Source: Edaphochlamys debaryana (Eukaryota; Chlorophyta; Chlorophyceae; Chlamydomonadales). Taken from it: DNA of 64,000 nt. The first letter of the stretch is position 1. Each line of letters begins with the position of its first letter. Shown here piece after piece: positions 46,803 through 56,497 of this stretch. A model generated the notes under the pieces. It saw only the letters and a list, made by a program, of their open reading frames with translations. It was not told the origin of the DNA and did no database searches. Position numbers and translations under genes: made by a program. The stretch covers positions 1,596,368 through 1,660,367 of the forward strand of contig JAEHOE010000010.1 in NCBI GenBank assembly GCA_016858145.1. The letters run 5' to 3'.

Positions 46803-48700
46803 CTGCGAGGGCCCGCGACGACCTGTGCTTGGACGGCCGGCGGCGAGCGCGAGCCCGCTCGCTTTCTATGCTATCTGGCAGTGAGTGATACGGACGGACG
46901 CAACTGCGGCTGCGGCGCTTGCCCTGCGGCGGCCTCAACGTTAGTATCCCCAAAGTGCGCTCGGCCGGAGAGTGAGGAAACGGGGCTTGGGCTTGACACT
47001 GAGCTGCGTATATTGTCCTATTTGATGACTGCGCGGGTCTGGAGGCGGCGCGCCGCCGCTTTGCGCTTAGCGCCGATTCGACTCCGCGCCGACTCGGGTG
47101 CCGTACGATTACTCACCCCAAGTCCCCCGCTTGGACGCCCCCCAGAAGACCGGGTGTCTAGCCTTTGCAATGTTATATGGGGGGCTGGAACGAGACGCCC
47201 TGGCCTCGAGGAGGGAAGGATGCAGGTGCACGGATGCTCATACGCGGGCACGTTTGATTGGTCGGGCTTCTGGTGCCCAACTATTGCTGGCTTGTAGGCA
47301 AAGCACGCCACGGTAGAGCTAGGTTCAGAGGGACCTTGATCACCTGAAGGCATGTAGCTGGTGCATTCACCGGCTGTTGCTGATCGGAAGGATCAATTGA
47401 ATATAGCATTGCCCCTGCCTGCCCAGTATTACGTACGACGAGGGTGTCTGTCCTCCTCAGGACAGGGAAAAGGGCTGAGCCCCAAACCCCGCGAGGCCGG
47501 GCAGCACTGGGGCCGCGCAATCAAGCACTAGGCCCCACAGCGCACGGACTGAACCCACGCCGCCATAAGTCAGGGGCCTTCGCAACCCCGCAATGCCGAA
47601 CTTAGCCGGTTGGGTTGGGTGTACAATCATGCACCTCTCCAGAAGATCGAAAGACAAGATGTCCGTCTCCCATCCGCTACTGCCCACACGCCACCCGCTA
47701 CATGTCCCCCTCCGCCGCCTCTGCTCTTTGTTTGGGCCCTCAGCCCGCCGGCGGCCGCTCCAGCGCGGCCGGCCGCGGCTGAAGCCCAGCAGCTTGAGCA
47801 GGAGGAGAATGCGGATCACGTCAGGGGGGGGGGCAGGAAGTGTAAGAAAGTACACCACGCTTTTACTTTGGAGAGCTTGACAAGAGGAGCCCAAATCTGC
47901 TTTCAGAATGAACATCGAGGTTCTAGGAAAAAAGTTATGAGCCCTCAAAGTTGGGGGGGGGGAAGGAGGGGGGGAAGGGGGTCCCGAACTTTTGTACAGC
48001 TCCCGTCCGAACTTTTGTCACAGCGGTCTGACGCAGCCCAAGGGCCCTTTCCTTGCGTAAACGCGTGGTTTCATGGAGAGGCTGAACCGTGGGTGTGCCT
48101 GAGCACCACAGACCATAGGAATGGTGGTCGAAGGGGGGCTGCGGGTGCCACATGTCGGCATGTCCGCATGTGGGACACGTCACGACCGGCACTGCCACCG
48201 CTGCTAGACGTCCGGGTGCACTATTATGACAGTAGCTCGTCATAGAGGAGGCCTAGGGCTCGAGTAGCGCGGATGCAAGGTACCGGAGAGTGGTCCATGG
48301 ACGCGGGGATGGTTAATGGACAGGACCCAAGCCTCATCGACGCTTCCGGTTCATGCGCAAGGCAGTAGCGCACACGAAGCGCAGCCGATTGGCACAAAAG
48401 TCGAGGAAAATGGGTTACATTATGGCCATGTACGGCAGTGTGTGCAGTGTACGGCAAGGGGTGGGGGTGGGGGTGGGTCGGGGGGGTCGGAACTTTTGTG
48501 GGGTGGTGTATGGAACTAATGTTTTTACCCCCCCCCCCCTGATCACGTTGGCAGCGGAGACGTCGCGGTTCTGAGGGTGGAGTAGGAAGGCGCATTGGCC
48601 GCCAAGACGTTCGCACTCAAAGGGTCAAACGCTCAAGGTGAAGCTAGCAGTGGACGCTGCTCAGCACGTTCATTGGTAGCCAAGGCAGGACGCACGCACG
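46803..48700. other. Intergenic, low-complexity region
   Basis: No supported gene. It lies upstream of copy 3 and downstream of copy 4. The motif CGAACTTTTGT occurs twice at about 47984-48020, and GGAACTTTTGT once near 48488. Several long G or C runs are present (for example 47825-47835 and 48529-48539). Confidence 0.45.
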
Positions 48701-48734
48701 GAAGGTGCAGAGGAGTACGACGTCTGCCATCTGA

Positions 48735-51700
48735 GGCTTGCAACCAAGGGACGTTACAACCTCCTCCCCAGGATACCACGTTACCATCCTTCAGCTTCGT
48801 CCACCTACTCATTCCCCCCTGTACGGCACCTGCATGCTTCCCCGTACGGCACCTGCTGCGCTGGCAACTTGACCCACGCGATGCAGCCACGGCCGCTCGT
48901 CCCTGCGTCCGTTGGGTGAGAACGGCCAGCGCCGCCTCTGCCGCAGGGCCCGTCTGCGGTACGGCACCTGCTACGCTGGACAGCACGCATGGCAACATCA
49001 ACGCCCGAGCCACGCATTATACCACATGATGTTGTTCAAACATCGGGTAGAGCATCCTCTTCTTACCTCAAGCTACGCCAACATAGGCCTCAGCCGTGTT
49101 TACGGACAGTACCGATACAACAAAGCCACCAGCTGAACCCCGGGCGAGGCACCCCAGAAGACCAGGACCCTAACGCGTGACGTTGCCGGGCAGCGCCGCC
49201 GCCGCCACCTCCCGCGATACCTCCGTCAGGAAGCGCAAGCGCCAGAGCAGGTCCACAAGGGCACATGCGGCCAGGGAGGCCGCCACCACGGCGGCCGCCA
49301 TGGGGAGCCCGCTGCACCAGGTGCCGCCGTCGGCAGCGGCGAACAGGATGGTCAGCAGAGCGGCGTCCAGGGCGAAGAGGGGCCCACGCAGCTTCACGTG
49401 CAGCTGCAAGGGAGGAAGGTAAGAGGCACGGAAGGTCGTCAAGTAGCGGAGTGGGTGTGGAGTGGCGGGTAAGCCGTGCATGTCAAGCAAGCAGAGGATA
49501 TAACCAGGCCGCCTTCTGCGTAGGGTAGCATACCGGTACCTATTGGCTATTCAGCTTACACTGTAGCTCGCGGGCTGCAGGGCAGTGCATAAGGCCGCTA
49601 GGGCGCGGCTGGACGGTCCCGCCAGCGGCGCGGCGGCGAGCTGCGGTGCTCCGAGCGCCCCTGGGCCCCAAGAAGGCATGTGGTGCCAGCAGAAGAGCAG
49701 CATGCTGACCGCGTGGCAGGCCCAGATGAATGGCTCGCGCGTCCTGGGGGCATGCACGGACCGGGGAGCAGTGAATCACCGAGAGCGCTTCAGTCACTGG
49801 ATGATCCTCCCAGCAGATGACTCGATGACAACGTTTCGTATCGGCCAGGACAGACACCGAGTGCGGGATAGCGCTCAGCGCAGCCCTCAACCCTACCCGG
49901 GCTCGGCAAGGCGCTTGTCGGCCCGGATGAGCACCGCCGGCAGCACCAGCGCGCACACGCACAGCCCCAGCTGCACCACCGCCCAGATCGGCGGCAGGGG
50001 GCCTGCCGCTCCCAGTACCGCCGCGCCGCTGCGCCAGGCCGCCGCCGCCGCCAGCGTGGCCAGGACGAGCAGGGCGTTGACGGCAGCGGCGGCAGCGTCG
50101 AAGGAACGGGCACGTCGGCTGCGGAAGCGGGTGCAGCGGCGCTCGGTGCCGGCGTCCCTGCACGATGCAGAAGGAGGGGTACAGGTAAGAAGGAGCGTTG
50201 CAACGGGGGGCCCTCAACTACAAGGGGGCCCACGGGACCCATAGGGTGCATAGGGTGCACATGTCTCACTCCGTCAAGCCACACACCTGACGCCCACGAA
50301 GACAGCTGCCGCCGCCAGCGCCAGGCGCTCCCGAGGCATGCAGGCCAGGCCAGCCGCTTCCACTCTGGTGGCGCGCTGCTTGCGGCGCCGCTCCTCAGCG
50401 GCGGCCTGTCCTCCCTCCACGTGCCCCACCGCCTCCGCCGCATGGCCACCTCGGCGACCACGGCCCCGCGCTGCTGCAGCACCAGCCGCACCTCCACCGG
50501 GTCGTTGGTCTCGCCCTCATCCAGGCAGAGCGACACGTTGAGCGTGCCGAACGCTCCACCGCCGCCGGTGCCGGCTGTGATGAGTGGAGGGTCCAGGGCT
50601 AGGAGTAGCGGCGCGGCGCGGATGGGGTCCCGCTGTGCATCGATCCCCAGCGCTGCCACTCCTGCCAGCACTCCGGCAGGCTCTGCTGATCCGGAGGGAG
50701 TGCACGCGGCCGGCAGCCCCCGCGAGGAGCTGCCTTGGCTGCTGCGGCCGCCGCCAGAGGCCACCAGTGGGGATGCGCCCATCTCTAGCCGGGAAGTCAC
50801 AGCCGGCAGCGACAACACGGCGGGCGCCACCTGCATACCGGTAGGCAGGCGGGATGAGTGGAGCTGCCCGCCGGTGTTCAGCGGGCCCCTACCGTACTCG
50901 GCACCCTGAGCCCTGCCCACCTGTGCCCACTAGTCTCTTTCGCTCACCTGAACACCATTTTTTTCCTCCGCGGCGGCGCCTTGCAGCGCCTCGCCGCCGC
51001 CGGGGTGTGGCCGCTCGTCTTCGGCAGCCAGCCGTGCCAGTTCCGCCTCCGCCCCAGCCACGGCAGCTGTGATGTCGTCCTGGCCGAGCTCCTCGCCGTC
51101 GAACTGTGGAGTGGCGGAGGGGCAGGGCGCACGGCATTTCTCACTTGCCCAAGCATACCGGACACTTCCCGCTCACCCGCTGCCATCGTGACTAGGCGCA
51201 GGTAAGGCTCGCTACTTGTCACGTTCACTCTGCGGCCGCCACAACAACCCCCTACGTTCAACCACGGCCGCCACAGCAGCCCCCCATGAGCCATACACCT
51301 TGAGCTCATCACGTCAAGACGTGGCCCCTCTGCCCGACCCCTGCGCCCCCACCTGAAGCCACAGGATCAGCTCCACGCAGCCCCGCACCATAGCCACCTT
51401 GGTGCGGAGGCAGGCCTGGCCAGGCTCCGCGTCCCCCGGCGGTGGGGCGTCCGCAGCGGCGGCAGCGGGCTTGAGCCCCGGGTGGCCCCGCCACGGGCGC
51501 CGGGCCGCCGAACTTGGGCCAACAGCCCCGTCACCGCCGCCGCCACTGGGCCTGCCATCGCCGCTGCCGCCACCGCTGGCGTGTTCGATCAAGGCTCGGA
51601 ATGCTGCGGGCGGCGGCGGCGAGGTTGGCGGCGGCGGTCTCGAAGCTGGCATTGTGCTGCAGTTGAATCTGCAGGGCGGGAGCGGTGGAGGCGCAAGGCG

Positions 51701-52128
51701 AAGGCGGTAGGGACAGCGCGTCAGGGAGGAAGCAGCTACGCAGGCGGGTTGGAGCCAAGCAAGAAGGCAAGGAAGCTCGTGGGACCCGCTGGGCGGGTTG
51801 GTGTCCTGCTACAGTCACTGCACCCTCCATTATCTCTGCCTGCTCCAGGTTCGTGCCTTGTAAGCCACGGTGGCGCTGTGGTAGGGTGAGCTGTACACCA
51901 CGTTTGCGGCACTGAGCCAGGAGGCGCCGGACGACGTGGTGCGCAGGAGCTGTCCGGTGCCATCTCTTTTGCCCTGCTCGCTGGTGCTGTGCCTGCCGCC
52001 TGCGGCCTCGGGGACCTGGTTGCGCGGCTGCGGCTGCAGGTAGGTGCGGAGGCTCGAGGCGGGCGTGTCGGCGCCAGACGGACGAGCCTCACGGTCTGAG
52101 GGCTGCGGCTGTATCGGCATGGGGTCAG
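48735..52128. repeat. Segmental duplication, block B
   Basis: Second copy of 41040-45970, same orientation. It is about 1.5 kb shorter, mainly through one deletion at 50440 matching 43067-44339 of block A. Homology stops abruptly after GGGGTCAGT at about 52128, where unrelated lower-GC sequence begins. Confidence 0.8.
49170..52120 (-). pseudogene. Family copy 4, truncated and internally deleted
   Basis: Minus-strand relative of copy 3 that keeps the middle and C-terminal exons (for example SSPYHSATVAYK, LQHNASFETAAANLAAAARS, VRLVLQQRGAVVAEV, EPFIWACHAVSMLLFCWHHM, PLFALDAALLTILFAAADGG). It lacks the two 5' membrane exons: homology to copy 3 ends at about 52128. At 50440 the exon encoding VRLVLQQRGAVVAEV is fused directly to the later exon that encodes AEAVGHVEGGQAA in copy 3, removing the whole DVSGLAEG domain. 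The fused part is read in a shifted frame (MRRRRWGTWRED) and reaches the next donor with one leftover base where copy 3 has two, so the downstream membrane exons would be out of frame. The simplest view is a pseudogene; a re-spliced short protein remains possible. Confidence 0.75.
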
Positions 52129-53220
52129 TGACCGTAGCTCTCCGGAACGTAGTGTAGGAAAAGCGGAGGAGATTACCCCCCGGCACCCACCGTCATCCGT
52201 CCGCGCCCAGGCGAAAGTTGCTTTTGCTATTTTTCCCGAGCAGCCCAATGTATTGTGCATGAATAGCCGTTGTAAAATCGAGGCTTGACCGTGGGGTCTG
52301 CGCGTTTACTCGGCGGTCGGCATTCAATGTACGCGAGTTGCGAAGGGTGGGCAGGAACGAAAGTTATATGGGCGAAAAATACGATTAAGAGCGAAGAAGG
52401 CGTCCTCGCGGCGGGGGACGCTTTATACTGGCCGCCGCCGGGATTTGGCAGTCGCTTCTTTCGCCGCGCGATGCACATACATGCGTTGGAGGGGGCAGTG
52501 GGAGGCGTGCTCGGCTGAGGCAAGTCGGTGGGGGCCGCGTTTGGAATGCATGGGGCCGTTTCGACGACCACCGGCTCCAGCTTTCGTCGCCCACGACGGA
52601 AGTTGTGTCCCCTGTCCCCTCTTACCCAGTCCCACAGTCATGCGTTGGACAATGAGTCCAACATGGGCGACATGAGTCCTTACAGGGCGTCCTCGCGGTT
52701 GCGGACGTTTGTTAGTGTCCACCGACGCGATTTGGGAGTGTCCTTCAATCACCGCGCGAAACACATACATGGGTGCGGGGGGTTTGTGGGAGTCGTGATT
52801 GATTGAGGCACGTCGGTGGTGGCCGCATTTGGAGTGCACGGGGTCGTTTTTACCTGCTGCGTCGCCAGGTTGCGTCGCTCACTTGCACGACGGTCCGCCG
52901 CGCTAAAATTGGGTTTCCTTCTCCTCAAACCCAGTCCCACCCCACGGCTCTGCTGAGCATGTATGCTGTCTTATGCGCGGTCTTCGTTCGGGATGGTCGG
53001 GATGTGGCGCCGACTGTCGTACTTTGGCGCGCTGTATTGTAGCTGCCAGTTTCGATGCTGCGCTGTTTATAATGCTGGCAACCATATACACAGTCGACCA
53101 ATGTCGACAATCTGCGTCGCATAGACAAGTTCAGGAGCGGGCCGCACCCGAAGTCGGCGTGGTCGCAGCCCCGCGACGTGAGCGCTGTGTCGGAGGCGGC
53201 GCCGCAACCCGATATAACAT
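52129..53220. repeat. Lower-GC repeat region with two diverged tandem units
   Basis: Two diverged direct repeats of about 240-255 bases, offset by 287 bases, start at 52399 and 52686. Both begin GGCGTCCTCGCGG, share CACATACATG and TGAGGCA-GTCGGTGG words, and end with CCCAGTCCCAC. No gene was found. Composition matches the mobile-element region to the right rather than the host genes to the left. Confidence 0.6.
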
Positions 53221-53380
53221 TTGGCCAGCGGAAGTAACATGACAAGGTGCGGTGGTGTCCCTGCCGTGCGTTGTGAAACGCGTAACCCAGGTCGCGTTGT
53301 CGCGACCTCTGTCGATCCCATGTACCTCACGTCCTGTACCCCTCCTGCATGTTGTAGGCACTCCTGCACCGACGTTTCAA

Positions 53381-53604
53381 TGAAGAATTACGAGCCACCA
53401 CCTCCGTTCTGGAGCCCTCTACTCCCGGCGTATTCCCTCCCACCGCTAGCGTCAGGGGGTGACTCTGAGTCTGATCTGGATGATATGCCGGAACTTGTCC
53501 CGGATGCCCGCTCAGAAGAGGTCCCCCCAGCGCCTGCTAGGCGTCCTAGTGGCTGGTGGAGCCTTGCTCCTAGACCGCCTCGTCGCAACCGGTATGCCCG
53601 GTGA
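53381..53604 (+). CDS. Short acidic/Pro-rich open frame, doubtful
   Basis: From ATG 53381 the frame gives about 74 residues: Pro-rich start (MKNYEPPPPFWSPLLPAY), an acidic centre (SESDLDDMPELVPD) and a basic end (RPPRRNRYAR). It lies just left of the inverted-repeat element and could be a remnant of an element-borne or host exon. No domain and no splice partner were identified. Confidence 0.25.
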
Positions 53605-54261
53605 CCACGACCCATCGCGGTTGATGGGTTTGCTGCCGGGTATCCTGTGGAAGTGGCGTTGAACGGAATGTGGACCTCATCGGGGGTGGGGCCAAGGAAG
53701 TGGCCGGTGGGGGGGCGTTGATTCTGCCCCGCCCCCTTAACCCCGAAGTGGGGCACGCACGGGTTTGCCCGTTGCGTAGCTAGTATTAAGATTATAGACC
53801 TCATCGCTGGCAAGAGCTCATGTACTTGAGACACCGGAGGGGCAAGGCATCCCCTACCAAGTGATTGGGGTTGGGACAGCCCTGAACAGGGTCCCTGACA
53901 GGATCTGTTGGCCTGTCAGCCCTCTGCGGCGCAGGTGCTGCAGCTTTTGGCCTGACAGGCGCCGACCGTTCGGGTGCAGGCTGTGACAGGCCGGCTGGAG
54001 CTGTTCAGAGCTGTTCAGAGCTGTCGACTGTGTGCTTCTGCTTCAACACTGAACTCTGACAGCATGTGACCCCTTGCATGACGGAGCCACACGACAGGGA
54101 CTGGCGTCCTGCCTACACCTCAATCGCCACCCACGGTAGGCGCAGCAACACGCGCCCCGCAGGCGCAACAGCACGCGCCCCACAGGCGCAACCCCACACG
54201 CCCCGCAGGCGCAGAAACACACGCGCCCTGCAGGCGCAGAAACATGCACTACGTCCTTGCA

Positions 54262-54643
54262 GTCCAAGTGCAGCACCGACACCGACCGGGTGAAGGTCTT
54301 CGTGCTGCACACGTTCGGGCGCAAGACGGGCACCACCGTCATCCTGCCCAGCGGCACCTTCAAGGTCGCAGCGCTCAAGAAGGGTAAGCCGTGGGAGGTG
54401 CCCGTGGAGGGGCTCCTGCCCTCCTGGAACGGCAGCGACGCGGAGGCGTGGGCCAAGTCCAACTCGTGCACGCCCAGCCAGTGGCAGGTCGGCATCGACC
54501 TGTGCAATGGGACCCGCACGAGGGTGCTGGGCCAGGCGGGGGCGGCGGCACCGGCGGCGGGGGCGGCGGCACCGGCGGCGGGGGCGGCGGCACCGGCGGC
54601 GGGGGCGGCGGCACCGGCGGCGGGGGCGGAGATGACCGCGTGA
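54262..54643 (+). CDS. Exon-like coding fragment carried by the inverted-repeat element
   Basis: An open frame preceded by a good acceptor (CCTTGCAG at about 54254-54261) encodes about 127 residues. It has a folded-looking part with spaced cysteines (KCSTDTDRVKVFVLHTFG, TVILPSGTFKVAALKKGK, LLPSWNGSDAEAWAKSNSC, WQVGIDLCNGTRTRVLG) followed by four copies of AAAPAAG. No family recognised. Its location inside a transposon suggests a captured host exon; upstream exons were not found. The sequence just before it (54130-54250) repeats a GCGCCCCGCAGGCGCAAC-like unit. Confidence 0.4.
54534..54630. repeat. 21-bp tandem repeat (about four copies)
   Basis: GGGGGCGGCGGCACCGGCGGC-type unit repeated in frame, encoding AAAPAAG on the plus strand. 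It forms the 3' end of the exon-like fragment in the inverted-repeat element. Confidence 0.7.
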
Positions 54644-55048
54644 GGCAGAGGGACAGAGGACAGGGGGCACCAGGCGGGGGGACCAGGCGGGGGCACCAGG
54701 CGGGAACCGGGGGCACCAGGGGGACCAGGCGGGAACCGGGGGCACCAGGCGGGAACCAGGCGTCCGCCTGGTGGATCGGGGGGTTAGGTGGCGCAGGCGG
54801 TGAGGAAGCAGGCTGTGTTGCCTTGAGCGCTTTGTTGGGCCTAGATGGTGAAAGGGAGCAGGTAGCAGGTGTGTTCGATTGGATGGCAGGCTAGGTTGGG
54901 GCTAGGTAGCGTAAGCAATCGGATGGCAGGCTACTCGGGCTGCTTGTGTGCTAGGAAGACGGTGCAGTTGTTTTGCAGGCAGTCGTTTTTGCAGGCAGTG
55001 AGCGGCGCTAGCTTCTGGCGGTTATCCCTGTAACGCGCTGTTGATTAC

Positions 55049-55604
55049 TGTGACACCCTGTTCGGGGAGCGGAGCAGTTCAGCAGTGACAGCCTGTTCGG
55101 GTGTGGAGCGTTGCAGCAGACAGTGACAGCCTGTTCGGGTGCGGAGCGGTGCCGTAGACGGTGACAGCCTGTTCGGGTGTGGAGCGGTGCAGCAGACGGT
55201 GACAGCCTGTTCAGGTGCGGAGCGGTGCAGCAGACGGTGACAGCCTGTTTGGGTGCAGAGCGGTGCAGCAGACGGTGACAGCCTGTTCAGGTGCGGAGCG
55301 GTGCAGCAGACGGTGACAGCCTGTTCGGGTGTGGAGCGGTGCCGTAGACGGTGACAGCCTGTTCGGGTGCGGAGCGGTGCAGCAGACGGTGACAGCCTGT
55401 TCAGGTGCGGAGCGGTGCAGCAGACGGTGACAGCCTGTTTGGGTGCAGAGCGGTGCAGCAGACGGTGACAGCCTGTTTGGGTGCAGAGCGGTGCAGCAGA
55501 CGGTGACAGCCTGTTCAGGTGCGGAGCGGTGCAGCAGACGGTGACAGCCTGTTCAGGTGCGGAGCAGTGCAGCAGACGGTGACAGGCTGTGACAGGCTGT
55601 TCAG
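55049..55604. repeat. 38-bp minisatellite (about 14 copies)
   Basis: The unit GTGACAGCCTGTTCGGGTGC followed by GGAGCGGTGCAGCAGACG (38 bases) repeats head to tail with a few variants (CCGTAGACG, TTTGGGTGCAG, TTCAGGTGCGG). The higher-order order of variants is itself partly repeated. Because 38 is not a multiple of three, the minus-strand frame that runs through it cycles every 38 residues and is an artefact. Confidence 0.9.
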
Positions 55605-55862
55605 TAGTTCGCGCTGCCTGCTGTGACCGGCTTTGACAGCCTGTCAGTAGAACAGCACCCTGCAGGGCCACAGGCATCCACAGGCACAGACAGGCTGCAA
55701 CCGGCTGTCAACGGCAAACGTGCTGCAGGTGCTGACGAAATGGCAGGGGATAAGTACCTTTTAGGCCCCTGTGACAGCCTGCTGCAGGTGCAGCAGGGCC
55801 CTGAACAGGCTCTGACAGGCCCTGTTGAAGGCTGTCCCAACCCCGATCACTTGGTAGGGATC

Positions 55863-56497
55863 TGTGGTTGCGAGTTGGTGTAGTGTGACCCCGAAGAAAG
55901 CCACATGTAAGGAATTGGGAAATCTTGGTCGGAGTTGTCCCTGACATCAGTAGGGCTGACCATGAGTGATTCCTCAGGTCGATTCGTCCAAGTCGTCTAC
56001 TGGCTGATTCCATCGGTTGACGACTCGGATGCCCAGGGAACACAGTGGATGGCGACTCGGATGCCCACGGTTATGTTTCCACTCTCGCAGCGGTGGCCGG
56101 AGCAGCCAGCCCCTGCACCAGCCTTCGCACATTGCCAGCGATTCAGGAACTGAGGTCTATAGCGGTATGGTTGGTTATTCACTATAAAGGGGCTGCGTGA
56201 GAAAACGGTCGTTGGTCTGGGGTGTTTGGACCCCCCCTGCTGCGGCGTGAGTTTCGAGTTGTTGCCCCAGCTTCCGCTTTGTGCCAGGCACTCACGACAC
56301 AAGCCTTTAGCGGTTTGGTAGATTCCCAAGTGTATACGGGCTCCGTCTGAGAATGGTCGAGATGTGGTCTTTTGGGGATGGCGGCTCACTGTATTGGCAC
56401 ATACGAAGTGGCGTCCGGTGTAGTTAATACACATACGCAATACTTATTGCAGTTCAGAACTCAGCGGTTTGAAGCTTTGTTGTTTCCGCCTTGAAGA
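55863..56497. promoter_or_regulatory. Leader/promoter region of the Helitron-like gene
   Basis: A TATAAAG box at 56183-56189 lies 309 bases before the ATG at 56498. A direct repeat (GACTCGGATGCCCA, twice, 56020-56070) precedes it. No coding exon was supported. Confidence 0.4.

Larger units (their letters stand above)
53852..55859. mobile_element. Non-autonomous DNA transposon with terminal inverted repeats
   Basis: The left end (CCCTACCAAGTGATTGGGG then TTGGGACAGCC) is matched by the reverse complement of the right end, with about four mismatches over 38 bases. Both flanks carry ATC (53849-53851 and 55860-55862), a 3-bp target-site duplication. The interior has no transposase frame. It holds CTGACAGG/CTGTTCAG-rich subterminal sequence, an exon-like fragment with a 21-bp repeat tail, and a 38-bp minisatellite. 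A 3-bp duplication fits CACTA (EnSpm) or PIF/Harbinger superfamilies, but the terminal bases are not CACTA, so the superfamily is left open. Confidence 0.85.

Noticed and set aside
45892..46953. A 353-codon minus-strand frame that could start family copy 3
   Set aside because: Its frame differs from the membrane-segment exons, and it reads through their introns as Arg/Pro-rich sequence. The splice-consistent exons use other frames.
55049..55604. CRISPR-like array
   Set aside because: The 38-bp units are contiguous with no spacers, and the genome is eukaryotic.
55045..55677. A 210-codon minus-strand frame with 38-residue periodicity
   Set aside because: It is the three-frame reading of a 38-bp minisatellite, not a selected protein repeat.
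53852..55859. Assignment of the inverted-repeat element to CACTA (EnSpm)
   Set aside because: The 3-bp duplication fits, but the termini begin CCCTACC rather than CACTA and no transposase is present, so the superfamily is left open.
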